A DNA stretch of 64,000 nt. It comes from an uncultured Pelagibacteraceae bacterium. Lineage in GTDB: Bacteria; Pseudomonadota; Alphaproteobacteria; Pelagibacterales; Pelagibacteraceae. The stretch spans positions 1 through 64,000 of the forward strand of contig CACDIC010000006.1 of NCBI GenBank assembly GCA_902552805.1, written 5' to 3'. The notes under the pieces were generated by a model. The model made no database searches. It was given only the letters and a program-made list of their open reading frames with translations, and was not told the DNA's origin. Shown here piece after piece: positions 1 to 8,558 of the stretch. Every line of letters begins with the position of its first letter. Position 1 is the first letter of the stretch. The translations under genes and the position numbers were made by a program.

Positions 1-195
1 GAGCAAAGAGATCATGCTTTATATGTAGCCTTTGGGCCTTATAAAAATCCAAGATACGCATTAAGTGTCATTGTAGAACATGGAGGAAACGGAAGTACAA
101 CTGCTGCTCCAATGGCAACTAAATTATTTAAATTGATTATTGACCGACACAAGATCAGAGAGTCATTGAGAAACAAAAAGTATTTGGAGATATAG
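1..195 (+). CDS. mrdA: Penicillin-binding protein 2, C-terminal fragment
   Basis: The frame is open from base 1 to a TAG at 193-195 and gives the last 64 residues of a protein cut by the window edge. The segment RDHALYVAFGPYKNPRYALS followed by a VIVEHGG motif is typical of the end of the transpeptidase domain of PBP2/MrdA. PBP2 is an inner-membrane D,D-transpeptidase that cross-links peptidoglycan during lateral wall growth. The next gene, rodA, starts at base 196 with no gap, which is the standard mrdA-rodA order and supports the call. The active-site serine lies outside the window. Confidence 0.85.
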   Translation, partial: EQRDHALYVAFGPYKNPRYALSVIVEHGGNGSTTAAPMATKLFKLIIDRHKIRESLRNKKYLEI

Positions 196-1323
196 ATGTA
201 TCAACATACAAGATTAACAACAAATAGACTTGGTTTTTTTCAAAAATTTAGAAACTTTGATTATATATTGTTAATTTGTATATTGTTACTTGGCTTTATT
301 AGTTTAGCAACAATGTATTCTACTGATGGTGGTGAGATTAAATTTCATACCAAAAGCCATTTTACAAAATTAGCAGTATTTACTTTAATGATGCTAGTAA
401 TGTCATTTATCAATATCAAGTATTGGTTCTCAATAGGTTATTTAGCTTATGTAGCGGTAGTAGGTTTGTTAGTAGGGACCTATTTATTTGGAATTACCTC
501 ATCAGGCTCTCAAAGATGGATAAATTTATATTTCATAAATTTACAACCATCTGAATTGATGAAAATATTTATTATTGTTTGTTTGGCTAAATTTTTTCAT
601 CGAATGAAGTTAGAAAATGTCAATTCAATTTATACAATTTTAACTTCTTTAATAATAATTCTTTTACCAATGGGACTAGTCATTGTACAACCAGACCTTG
701 GAACAGCAGTTCTTATTGCAATCAGTGGAATAGCAGTACTATGGTTTGCAGGCATTAATTACAAATATTTTATTTATACTATTCTTGGATTTATAATCTC
801 TTTACCTTTCGTCATCGCTTTCTTGAAGCCCTATCAGAAATTAAGAGTGTTGACATTTCTAAATCCTGACAAGGATCCCCTAGGTGCTGGTTATCAAATT
901 ATTCAATCAAAAATAGCTGTCGGATCTGGTGGTATATTTGGTAAAGGTTTTTTAAAAGGCACTCAAAGTTATCTTGAGTTTTTACCTGAAAAACATACTG
1001 ATTTTATTTTTACACTTTTCTCAGAGGAATTTGGTTTTGTGGGCTCTGCGATACTTTTAGTAATTTATGCAATTATTATTTATAGAATTGTTGCAATTGG
1101 TGCTAGTTCCAGAAGTTATTTCGCAAAGATTTTTTGTTATAGTTTTGGTGCAGCTATTTTTGTATTTATTACTATAAATATGAGTATGGTTTTAGGTTTA
1201 CTACCTATAGTAGGTTCTCCTTTACCAATTATGTCTTATGGTGGATCATCTATGCTGGCAACTATGATTGGTTTTGGAATTGTCATGAGTGCTAGAGTTC
1301 ACAATCAACAATTGATTGCCTAA
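196..1323 (+). CDS. rodA: Rod shape-determining protein RodA (SEDS glycosyltransferase)
   Basis: This 375-residue protein has about ten hydrophobic segments and SEDS-family signatures: NLQPSELMK near residue 115, PDLGTA near residue 165, and the C-terminal GSPLPIMSYGGSS motif near residue 340. RodA polymerises lipid II into glycan strands in the inner membrane and pairs with PBP2, whose gene ends directly upstream. Length matches the family (about 370). The ATG directly abuts the mrdA stop, so the two are likely translationally coupled. RodA is preferred over its paralog FtsW because of the mrdA neighbour. Confidence 0.93.
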   Translation: MYQHTRLTTNRLGFFQKFRNFDYILLICILLLGFISLATMYSTDGGEIKFHTKSHFTKLAVFTLMMLVMSFINIKYWFSIGYLAYVAVVGLLVGTYLFGITSSGSQRWINLYFINLQPSELMKIFIIVCLAKFFHRMKLENVNSIYTILTSLIIILLPMGLVIVQPDLGTAVLIAISGIAVLWFAGINYKYFIYTILGFIISLPFVIAFLKPYQKLRVLTFLNPDKDPLGAGYQIIQSKIAVGSGGIFGKGFLKGTQSYLEFLPEKHTDFIFTLFSEEFGFVGSAILLVIYAIIIYRIVAIGASSRSYFAKIFCYSFGAAIFVFITINMSMVLGLLPIVGSPLPIMSYGGSSMLATMIGFGIVMSARVHNQQLIA

Positions 1324-1372
1324 GTATAATTTGTCGCTTAACTTATTTGACAGATAGATTGTATATTTTTTT

Positions 1373-2614
1373 ATGAGTAAAAATTTACATGTGGGGATTG
1401 TTGGCTCAGGAATTCAAGGAGTATCCAATGCTTTATTTCTTCAAAAAAAAGGTTTTAAAGTAACTATATTTGATAGAGATAACCCTGGCAGTCCAGCAGC
1501 ATCATATGGAAATGCAGGTCACTTCTCACCTTATGCCTCACTATCTTTAAATAGAACAGATGTTCTTGCTGATGTACCAGCAATGTTAATGAGTTCAACA
1601 GGTCCATTAGCACTAAAATGGAATTATGTGCCAAAAATGTTGCCTTGGTTTTTCAAGTTTATTTTAAATACAACGAAAAACAAAATGATGCATACCGCAA
1701 GAAATATGCATCAAATTTTAGATCTAGCTTTACCGGCTTATGATGAACTTTTTGATGAAATTAATTTAGATGGTCTAGTTGAAAATAAAGGAATACTCTA
1801 CATTTGGAATGACAAAGACTTAAAGAGTAGAGAGTTAGAAATTAAAGTAAGAGATGAACTTGGTGTAAAACAACAACTGGTCAATAAGTCTGAAATTCAT
1901 GATCTTGAACCTAATATAAAACCTTTTTATCATGCAGGAGTATACTATCCATATGCAAGACATGCGCGAAACCCTAAAAAAATCTTACTTAAATTATTTG
2001 AATTATTTTTAAAAAAAGGTGGAAAGTTTGAAAAGAAAAATATCAATGATATTGAGTTTGATACAGAAAAACCAGTTTTTGTAACTGATGGTGAAAGATA
2101 TACTTTTGATAAAATTGTGATTGCCTGTGGAGCTTTCTCAAAAAAATTAACAGATAATTTAGGAGAGCGAATTCCTCTTGATACTGAAAGAGGTTACCAT
2201 GTTCACTTTAAAGATTGTGATCACCTTTTAAGTAGACCAGTTATTTTTTCTAACAGAGGATTTGGTATAACTCCTATGGAACAGGGATTAAGAGTAGTTG
2301 GTACAGTTGAGTTTGGTGGATTAGATAATCCTCTCTCCAAATCAAGAATTAAAAATTTAATTAGTAATGCCAAGTATATGTTAGGAGATCTTCCAGAACA
2401 TGAGGATGAATGGTTAGGTTTTAGACCTACACTGCCAGATTTTTTACCTGTAATGGGACCCTCAAAAAATTATAAAAATGTATTTTATTGTTTTGGTCAT
2501 CATCATTTAGGATGGACATTAGGTCCAATTTCTGGAAAGATTGTCTCTGGAATGATAGCTAAAGAAAACACAAATCTAAATTTAAATCCTTATAGCTCAG
2601 TAAGATTTAGTTAA
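1373..2614 (+). CDS. FAD-dependent D-amino-acid dehydrogenase-like oxidoreductase (DAO family)
   Basis: The 413-residue protein starts with a Rossmann FAD-binding motif GSGIQG (residues 11-16) and an acidic residue at the end of beta-2 (FDRD). Near the C-terminus GFRPTLPDFLPVMGPS and the GHHHLGWTLGP segment match the DadA/DAO-family end that closes the flavin site. Such enzymes oxidise D-amino acids or N-alkyl amino acids to keto or deaminated products and pass electrons to the respiratory chain. Length agrees with DadA (about 430). It is followed by an exporter/importer of the EamA type and a 2-hydroxyacid dehydrogenase, consistent with amino/keto-acid metabolism; the substrate cannot be fixed from sequence. 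Confidence 0.8.
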   Translation: MSKNLHVGIVGSGIQGVSNALFLQKKGFKVTIFDRDNPGSPAASYGNAGHFSPYASLSLNRTDVLADVPAMLMSSTGPLALKWNYVPKMLPWFFKFILNTTKNKMMHTARNMHQILDLALPAYDELFDEINLDGLVENKGILYIWNDKDLKSRELEIKVRDELGVKQQLVNKSEIHDLEPNIKPFYHAGVYYPYARHARNPKKILLKLFELFLKKGGKFEKKNINDIEFDTEKPVFVTDGERYTFDKIVIACGAFSKKLTDNLGERIPLDTERGYHVHFKDCDHLLSRPVIFSNRGFGITPMEQGLRVVGTVEFGGLDNPLSKSRIKNLISNAKYMLGDLPEHEDEWLGFRPTLPDFLPVMGPSKNYKNVFYCFGHHHLGWTLGPISGKIVSGMIAKENTNLNLNPYSSVRFS

Positions 2615-2618
2615 TCAA

Positions 2619-3512
2619 ATGCAAAATACTAAGGCATACATAATGCTAGTATGTGCAACATTATTTTGGGCAGGAAACTTTACATTAGCAAAGCTTGCTT
2701 ATTTAGAAAATATACCTCCCAACTCACTCGCATTTTTAAGGTGGTGCCTAGTATGGATAATATTACTTCCCTTCACCTATAAAGAGATATTAAAATTAAA
2801 ATATCAAATTAAAGGAAATTTATCATTACTTCTTATTCTAGGTTCTACTAGTGTATGTATATTCACTTCTTTTACTTATAACGCTTTAAATTACACTCAA
2901 GTAATTAATGCATCACTTTTTAATACCGCAATACCTGTAACAATAATTTTAGTTTGTTTTTTATTAAAAATTGAAAAAACAAATATTTTTCAAATATCTG
3001 GATTAGTCATTTCAGTTTTAGGAATTTTAGCTATTATTACTAAACTTGATCTAAATATTTTACTTACTTTAAATTTTAACAAAGGCGATTTATTTATGGT
3101 CGGAGCAATTATTGCTTGGGGAATATATTCTGCATATTTGAGAAAAAGAACCTTTGAAGTATCTTTACTTGCTCTTGTCCATATAATTTGCACATTTGGA
3201 TTAATTTTTCTTTTACCTCTATTTATTTTAGATATGACACAAGGCAAAATTATTGAGATGAGTAGTAATTTTTTTTATATTTTAGCTTATGTTGCAATAT
3301 TTCCAAGTATTGGATCTTACTATTGTTGGGCTGGCGCTGTTTCAATCATTGGGGCAAATCGAGCTGGAATATTTTTATCTTTAATTCCGTTATTTAGCAC
3401 TTTAATGGCGATATTCTTTTATAATGAACAATTCCAATTTTTTCACTTGATTGGTGCAATTTTAATTATATTAGGTTTATTTTTATCAAATAAAGAAATT
3501 AAAAATGCTTAA
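2619..3512 (+). CDS. EamA/DMT-superfamily transporter
   Basis: The 297-residue protein is almost entirely hydrophobic with about ten predicted transmembrane segments forming two EamA repeats. The N-terminal AYIMLVCATLFWAGNFTLAK segment and the second-half GAIIAWGIYSAYLRKR are typical of drug/metabolite transporters such as RhaT/YdcZ relatives. It sits in the inner membrane and probably moves a small metabolite, often an amino acid or its analog. It starts 4 bases after the upstream oxidoreductase and overlaps the downstream dehydrogenase by 8 bases, so it belongs to the same transcript. The substrate is unknown. Confidence 0.85.
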   Translation: MQNTKAYIMLVCATLFWAGNFTLAKLAYLENIPPNSLAFLRWCLVWIILLPFTYKEILKLKYQIKGNLSLLLILGSTSVCIFTSFTYNALNYTQVINASLFNTAIPVTIILVCFLLKIEKTNIFQISGLVISVLGILAIITKLDLNILLTLNFNKGDLFMVGAIIAWGIYSAYLRKRTFEVSLLALVHIICTFGLIFLLPLFILDMTQGKIIEMSSNFFYILAYVAIFPSIGSYYCWAGAVSIIGANRAGIFLSLIPLFSTLMAIFFYNEQFQFFHLIGAILIILGLFLSNKEIKNA

Positions 3513-4455
3513 AGTTGCAATATTAGATGACTATCAAAATGTCTCTCAACAATTTGTAGATCTTGAAAAACTTGCAGGAAAATATGAAATCAAAATTTTT
3601 AGTGAGCCATTTGAGGATGAGGCTGATGTCATAGATAAGTTGGCTGATTTTGAGGCATTGTTAGTCATGAGAGAACGAACTCCCATTACTAAAAACATAA
3701 TAGAAAATTTGTCAAAACTTAAATTCATAATCACCAGTGGATTAAGAAACAAAGCAATAGACCTGGATACTGCAAAAAAAAGGAAGATCATAGTTAGTGG
3801 GACAGATAGCAATTTAAATCTAACTCCAGAATTAACCTGGGCTTTAATTCTTGGATTAGCTAGAAATATTAAAGAAGAAGTTGATAATATGTATCAGGGT
3901 TATTGGCAGACAACAGTTGGTGTTGAGCTCAAAGGAAAAATTCTAGGATTAATTGGACTTGGGAAAGTAGGTTCCCAAGTTGCAAAGATTGGTAAAGCTT
4001 TTGGTATGCAAGTAATGGCTTGGAGTGAAAACCTCAATCTGGATAAATGTAAAGAGCTAGATGTTTTACCTTGTACTAAAGAAGATTTAATCAAAAATTC
4101 TGATTTCTTATCTATTCATGTGCAAGGAGGTGAAAGATATAAGAATTGTATTACTTTAAAAGAATTAGATAAAATGAAAAAAACTGCTTTTTTGATAAAT
4201 ACTTCAAGAGGTTCAATAGTTAATGAGGACGATTTAATTATTGCTTTATCAACGAATGAAATTGCGGGGGCAGGACTTGATGTTTATGAAAAAGAACCCT
4301 TACCAGAGAATAATAAACTAAGATTTTTACCTAATGCTTTACTAACTCCTCATTTAGGATATGTGACTGCAGAAAATTATAATGTCTATTATAATCAAAT
4401 GATTGAGTCACTCGAAGCTTGTGCAAGTGGTAAGCCAATTCGTGTGATAGAGTAA
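3505..4455 (+). CDS. D-isomer-specific 2-hydroxyacid dehydrogenase
   Basis: The 316-residue protein has the NAD-binding motif G-L-I-G-L-G-K-V-G at residues 148-156 and the catalytic triad positions of the family: R235 in NTSRGS, E264 in YEKEP, and H283 in TPHLGY. It would interconvert a D-2-hydroxyacid and a 2-ketoacid using NAD(P)H in the cytosol. The start ATG overlaps the EamA stop by 8 bases, giving translational coupling. With the upstream FAD amino-acid oxidoreductase it could form a two-step amino acid to keto acid to hydroxyacid route, which is inference. It is phosphoglycerate-dehydrogenase-like but lacks an ACT domain, so it is not assigned to serA. Confidence 0.87.
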   Translation: MLKVAILDDYQNVSQQFVDLEKLAGKYEIKIFSEPFEDEADVIDKLADFEALLVMRERTPITKNIIENLSKLKFIITSGLRNKAIDLDTAKKRKIIVSGTDSNLNLTPELTWALILGLARNIKEEVDNMYQGYWQTTVGVELKGKILGLIGLGKVGSQVAKIGKAFGMQVMAWSENLNLDKCKELDVLPCTKEDLIKNSDFLSIHVQGGERYKNCITLKELDKMKKTAFLINTSRGSIVNEDDLIIALSTNEIAGAGLDVYEKEPLPENNKLRFLPNALLTPHLGYVTAENYNVYYNQMIESLEACASGKPIRVIE

Positions 4456-4457
4456 TT

Positions 4458-5354
4458 ATGGATTTATCAGTCGTCAATCATGAGGATTATTTTGCAAAAA
4501 TTGGTGATGACCATAAGTTTCCGATAAATAAATTTGGAGAACTTGCAAAATATTTAATTGATAAAAAAATAGTTAAAAAATTTTATCAACCATATGCATG
4601 TTCTGAAGAAACTTTAAAAAGAGCTCATTCAGAAAAATATATCAAGGATGTTAAAAATAAAACATTAGATCAAAATACAATTAAGAAAATTGGATTTCCG
4701 TTAGTTGATAGTGTTATTCAAAGGTCATTAGTTGCAACTGGTGGAACTGTATTGGCCACAAAGCTTGCAATAAAAAACGGTGTTGCATGTAATACTGCAG
4801 GTGGCAGTCACCACGCTAATTATGATGGCGGTGCAGGTTATTGTGTTTTCAATGACGTAGCAGTTGCGGCTCAATACTTATTGGATCGTGGTTTAGCTGG
4901 AAGAATTTTAATAGTTGATTTAGACGTTCACCAAGGCAATGGTAATGCTGATATTTTTGCTGATAACAAAAATGTTTTTACTTTTAGTATGCATTCAAAA
5001 TCAAATTATCCAGCTAAAAAATCTATCAGTGATCTTGATGTTGAGCTTGATGATAATATGGAGGATGCTCAATATATAAAGATACTTGATTTCTATTTAA
5101 ATCAATTAAACGATGAAAATTTTGATTTTGTCTTTTATATTGCTGGAGTTGATATTCATCATAATGACCGATTAGGAAAATTAAAAATTTCAGATAAAGG
5201 AATTAAAAAAAGGGACGAAATGGTTACTCAAAATTTCTTTTCACAAGGAGTACCTTTGTGTGGTGTACTTGGTGGTGGCTATAATAAAGATTTCAAAAAA
5301 CTTGTGGAATTACATTCTATTTTACATCAATCCTGTGCTAAATTAATTAAATGA
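4458..5354 (+). CDS. Histone-deacetylase-family amidohydrolase (AcuC/acetylpolyamine amidohydrolase type)
   Basis: The 298-residue protein carries the class I/II deacetylase active site: the tandem histidines H118-H119 in GSHHA, zinc ligands D156 and H158 in DLDVHQGNG, the third ligand D237 in HHNDRLG, and the catalytic tyrosine Y275 in GGGYNK. All key residues are present, so it should be active as a zinc-dependent deacetylase or amidohydrolase. Bacterial members act on acetylated proteins, acetylpolyamines or small amides. It begins 2 bases after the hydroxyacid dehydrogenase and overlaps msrB by 4 bases. The substrate is not determinable; a small amide linked to the neighbouring enzymes is possible. 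Confidence 0.88.
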   Translation: MDLSVVNHEDYFAKIGDDHKFPINKFGELAKYLIDKKIVKKFYQPYACSEETLKRAHSEKYIKDVKNKTLDQNTIKKIGFPLVDSVIQRSLVATGGTVLATKLAIKNGVACNTAGGSHHANYDGGAGYCVFNDVAVAAQYLLDRGLAGRILIVDLDVHQGNGNADIFADNKNVFTFSMHSKSNYPAKKSISDLDVELDDNMEDAQYIKILDFYLNQLNDENFDFVFYIAGVDIHHNDRLGKLKISDKGIKKRDEMVTQNFFSQGVPLCGVLGGGYNKDFKKLVELHSILHQSCAKLIK

Positions 5355-5728
5355 GTAAAAAAAATCCTAATCTTACTGCTGAACAAAAATTGATAATGTT
5401 TGAGGATGGTACAGAACGTGCTGGTAGTAGTGAGTTAAATGATGAAAAACGAGAAGGGAGTTATCATTGTGCCAATTGTGGTATCAAGCTATTTGAGTCA
5501 AAAGCAAAATATGAAAGTGGATCAGGCTGGCCTTCGTTTTTTCAATCCTTACCAGATGTGTTTGAGACTAAGACTGATCACTTAATCGGTTATGCTAGAA
5601 CAGAGTATCATTGTAAAAATTGTAATGCTCACCATGGCCATATTTTTGATGATGGTCCCCAACCTACGGGCAAAAGGTATTGCAACAATGGTGTTTGTTT
5701 AGTTTTTCATGAAAAAGAAAAACAATGA
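5351..5728 (+). CDS. msrB: Peptide methionine-(R)-S-oxide reductase
   Basis: The 125-residue protein has the MsrB fold signatures: zinc cysteines C40, C43, C88 and C91, the SGSGWPSF core at residues 56-63, and the catalytic cysteine C111 in KRYCNNG. The enzyme reduces the R-diastereomer of methionine sulfoxide in proteins using thioredoxin. The residues after the catalytic Cys read NNGVC rather than the common INSAS, a local divergence. It overlaps the upstream gene and the downstream gene by ATGA, so it is co-translated within this cluster; no msrA is visible nearby. Confidence 0.93.
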   Translation: MSKKNPNLTAEQKLIMFEDGTERAGSSELNDEKREGSYHCANCGIKLFESKAKYESGSGWPSFFQSLPDVFETKTDHLIGYARTEYHCKNCNAHHGHIFDDGPQPTGKRYCNNGVCLVFHEKEKQ

Positions 5729-6066
5729 TTTTAAAGTATATAAGTTTTTTAATTGGTCTTACATGGTCATATTCTTTAATTAAAACACAATCTATTTTTA
5801 GTAAAAAAACAGGATTAATTTTTAAACTATTTATTTCCAAAGTTTCTTGGTTGACTTTTTTAGTAGCAATTTACTTTGGATTTAAGAATTTTTCCTTACA
5901 ATCGACTTTAGTTGGTGTTGTGGTTTCGGTTATAATTGTGCATCTGGGATTTATATTTCTCACTAAATTTTTAAAGTCAAAATTTACTGACAAACAATTA
6001 ATTTTTTCTAAAAACTTTTTTGAATATTCCTTAATTGTGTGGATATTATATTACTTTATATACTAG
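5725..6066 (+). CDS. Small four-helix membrane protein of unknown function
   Basis: The 113-residue protein is rich in Ile, Leu, Phe and Lys and appears to span the membrane about four times. I do not recognise a family motif. It overlaps the msrB stop by 4 bases (ATGA), which supports its being a real last gene of the cluster. After it the strand stays plus but a 72-base gap separates it from pilT. A role in membrane redox or transport would be a guess. Confidence 0.6.
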   Translation: MILKYISFLIGLTWSYSLIKTQSIFSKKTGLIFKLFISKVSWLTFLVAIYFGFKNFSLQSTLVGVVVSVIIVHLGFIFLTKFLKSKFTDKQLIFSKNFFEYSLIVWILYYFIY

Positions 6067-6138
6067 ATAATTACCTATTTTGGTCGCTATCGGATAAGTA
6101 AATATTGTTTTTTTTAAAAATTATAGATAAAATTTAGT

Positions 6139-7152
6139 ATGTTTGAAAAATTAGAGGAATTAGCAAAAAATAATAAAAAAATATCAGATTTCCACATTAG
6201 GAGTGGTTGGCCGTTAGCATTTAGACAAACAGGAGAAATTCACAAAGTTCCAGAGGTTATGGTTAAAGCACAGGATCTCCAAGACCTAATATCGACCAAT
6301 TGTAATGAAGTAGAAATGAAAAGATTTAATGACACCCACGAACTTGACTCGTCAGTTACTCTTAGTGGTTTAAGATTTAGGGCAAATTTTTACAAAACTA
6401 TTAATGGACCGGCTGCCGTATTAAGAAGAGTTGAGAGTGTCATACCAGAAATGGGACAATTTGATTTACCACCAGTTCTTTATGATATTATTGATATGCA
6501 CAAAGGACTTGTGTTGGTCACAGGACCAACAGGATCAGGAAAATCAACTACGCTTGCTGCAATAGTCAACGAGATTAATAAGACCCGGACTGCAAATATT
6601 ATTACTGTAGAGGATCCAGTTGAATTTATTCACAAGGATGCAAAAAGCATTGTCTCACATCGAGAAGTTGGAAAACAAACACAAACTTTTGCGAGTGCTT
6701 TAAAAGCTGCACTGCGAGAAGATCCTGATGTTATTCTAGTTGGAGAGATGAGAGATTTAGAAACAGTTTCACTTGCATTGACAGCAGCGGAAACAGGTCA
6801 CTTAGTTTTCGGAACACTACATACCAGTGGAGCACCAAATACAATTAATAGAATTATCGATGTATTCCCGCCTGAGCAACAGGCGCAGATCAGAGCTCAA
6901 ATTTCGACATCTTTAAAAATGGTAGTCACTCAAAGACTTCTTAAAACTAAAGATGGTCAAGGCCGTTGTGGTGCTTTTGAAGTGATGAAGTGTACAGCCC
7001 CAATTCAAAACTTAATCAGAGAAGCGAAAATTCATCAAATCCCAAGCATCATGCAAACAGCAGTAAAAGATGGAATGATTACAATGGCTAAATCATTAGA
7101 AGAATTAGTTAAAGCTGGAAAGATAGATGCTGGGGCAGGTAAAGAACAATAA
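6139..7152 (+). CDS. pilT: Type IV pilus retraction ATPase PilT
   Basis: The 337-residue protein has Walker A GPTGSGKST at residues 129-137, Walker B ILVGEMRD, the SHREVG Asp/His-box region, and near residue 293 the segment PIQNLIREAK, which matches the PilT-specific AIRNLIRE motif needed for retraction. That motif favours PilT over PilU. PilT forms a cytoplasmic hexamer that depolymerises the pilus. Length matches (about 344). A possible promoter TTGTTT-N17-TAAAAT lies at 6105-6133, only five bases before the ATG. The stop lies 26 bases into the next gene. Confidence 0.93.
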   Translation: MFEKLEELAKNNKKISDFHIRSGWPLAFRQTGEIHKVPEVMVKAQDLQDLISTNCNEVEMKRFNDTHELDSSVTLSGLRFRANFYKTINGPAAVLRRVESVIPEMGQFDLPPVLYDIIDMHKGLVLVTGPTGSGKSTTLAAIVNEINKTRTANIITVEDPVEFIHKDAKSIVSHREVGKQTQTFASALKAALREDPDVILVGEMRDLETVSLALTAAETGHLVFGTLHTSGAPNTINRIIDVFPPEQQAQIRAQISTSLKMVVTQRLLKTKDGQGRCGAFEVMKCTAPIQNLIREAKIHQIPSIMQTAVKDGMITMAKSLEELVKAGKIDAGAGKEQ

Positions 7153-7936
7153 AGGATTTAATCTTTTAGAATTAGTTGTTGTTATTGCAATTGTTGGATT
7201 TATATCTGCAATTTCATATCCAAACTTCTCTGCATGGAACAAAGAAAGAAAAATCAGAGCTGCAGTTAAGGAGGTTGAAGCGATGGTAAGAAACGCAATA
7301 GTTCAAACAGAGAGAGGCACTTTTGCTTACGTGCAAATACTTTTTTCAAATAATGTCAACAATTTGAAAATAGAATCACGAGGGATGACTATGGCAAGTT
7401 TAGTAACCAGAATGAATGATGGCACAGATGCTTGGAATACTGCACCTAGTGAGAGATGTAATACGGCTGCAGGAAATACTGGTAGTGATGGAAATTATTG
7501 GGACACTGATAATGTGAGTACAAGTAATGAAATTAAAAATGCTGTTTATACAATTGAACTCAAAGATGTAACTACAAATTTTTCTGGGGAAAGAGCAGCA
7601 GCAGTTTGTTTTGCAAAAAACGGCAAATTTTATGAGGGATCTGAGGCTCTTGCTTTTGATACAGATACAGGCGTTCCTTTTAATTTTATAAATATTTGCA
7701 GACGATCTAATTTAACACCAGTTTGTGAGATTGGTTTTCCTGCAGCAGTTGAGGGGGATATTTGTCCAGATGCTCCTGCAAGACTAGATGAAAAGATAGC
7801 ATTGAGCAGAGTTCATTGGAATAGATTTGGAAATGTTGTCACGAGCCGGTATGTTAATAAATTTGCTATAGATCCAGGCACTGGTGAAAAGACATGGCAG
7901 TGCGATGAAAATAACTTGGAATATATTTATGATTAA
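7127..7936 (+). CDS. Minor pseudopilin, GspH/FimT-like prepilin
   Basis: The 269-residue protein has a type III prepilin signal: a short basic leader NNKG cut before F, then FNLLELVVVIAIVGFISAIS with Glu at mature position 5, as in all PilD substrates. The globular part has several cysteines, suggesting disulfides in the periplasm. It is longer than typical FimT (about 170). The start lies inside pilT (26-base overlap), so translation is probably coupled. With the following three genes it forms a minor-pilin set that primes pilus assembly and carries PilY1. Confidence 0.8.
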   Translation: MLGQVKNNKGFNLLELVVVIAIVGFISAISYPNFSAWNKERKIRAAVKEVEAMVRNAIVQTERGTFAYVQILFSNNVNNLKIESRGMTMASLVTRMNDGTDAWNTAPSERCNTAAGNTGSDGNYWDTDNVSTSNEIKNAVYTIELKDVTTNFSGERAAAVCFAKNGKFYEGSEALAFDTDTGVPFNFINICRRSNLTPVCEIGFPAAVEGDICPDAPARLDEKIALSRVHWNRFGNVVTSRYVNKFAIDPGTGEKTWQCDENNLEYIYD

Positions 7937-8558
7937 AAAAAAGACGAATAAAAAAATATCTGGATTATCTCTTTTAGAGGCTTTGATATCAACTGCTATT
8001 GTAGGAATTGGTTTCATTGCTATATTACAAATGACAAACTATTCAATTCAGTCTATTTTTATTTCAGGTGAAAGAACAAAAGCCAACTATTTAACAAATG
8101 TAATCGTAGAGGATGTCATTGGTCAGCAAGATATTAATGCTACTAGTGATAATTTCTCAAATTTATTATCTCAAAATGAATTTAATTCTAATTTTTGTCA
8201 AAGTAATACTGGAGGTACCAATAATAATGGTGAAATTTATTCTGAAGCAAATAATGCAAGTAATAATTTTCAAATAAAAACGAGTAAGTGGGATGCTCTA
8301 CTAAACAATAGAGATTATTTAAATTGTGCAGGCCGAAATGAAACAAGAAATTTTAGAGTTTTTAAAGTAATCAGTAGATGGAGTCAGGCAGATGGTTTAG
8401 TCAATACACAACAGACCGATATTGATAATAATGGCAGCGCAGATGAGCCTTACGTCATGGATGAAGTCATGTACATAGGAAGAGTACAATTTAATCTGAA
8501 TAACGGAAAAAAAAGAAAATTTTTATATTTTCAAAGTGATTTTGAGTTAAAGCAATGA
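7929..8558 (+). CDS. pilV: Minor pilin PilV-like prepilin
   Basis: I choose the ATG at 7929, which gives 209 residues and a normal leader MIKKKTNKKISG followed by LSLLEALISTAIVGIGFIAI. A longer reading from 7884 would put 15 atypical residues ahead of the prepilin signal. The cleavage site lies after ISG with the conserved Glu at +5, and SLLEALIS is typical of PilV/PilI-type minor pilins. It overlaps the upstream gene by 8 bases and the next gene by 4. It probably builds the pilus-tip complex with PilW, PilX and PilY1. Confidence 0.78.
   Translation: MIKKKTNKKISGLSLLEALISTAIVGIGFIAILQMTNYSIQSIFISGERTKANYLTNVIVEDVIGQQDINATSDNFSNLLSQNEFNSNFCQSNTGGTNNNGEIYSEANNASNNFQIKTSKWDALLNNRDYLNCAGRNETRNFRVFKVISRWSQADGLVNTQQTDIDNNGSADEPYVMDEVMYIGRVQFNLNNGKKRKFLYFQSDFELKQ

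Noticed and set aside
1347-1367. TTGACA and TATATT before the FAD oxidoreductase gene
   Set aside because: The two boxes are only 9 bases apart, too close for a sigma-70 promoter.
7884-7928. Upstream start for the PilV-like gene
   Set aside because: It would add 15 residues ahead of a normal prepilin leader and overlap the upstream gene by 53 bases; ATG 7929 fits the family.
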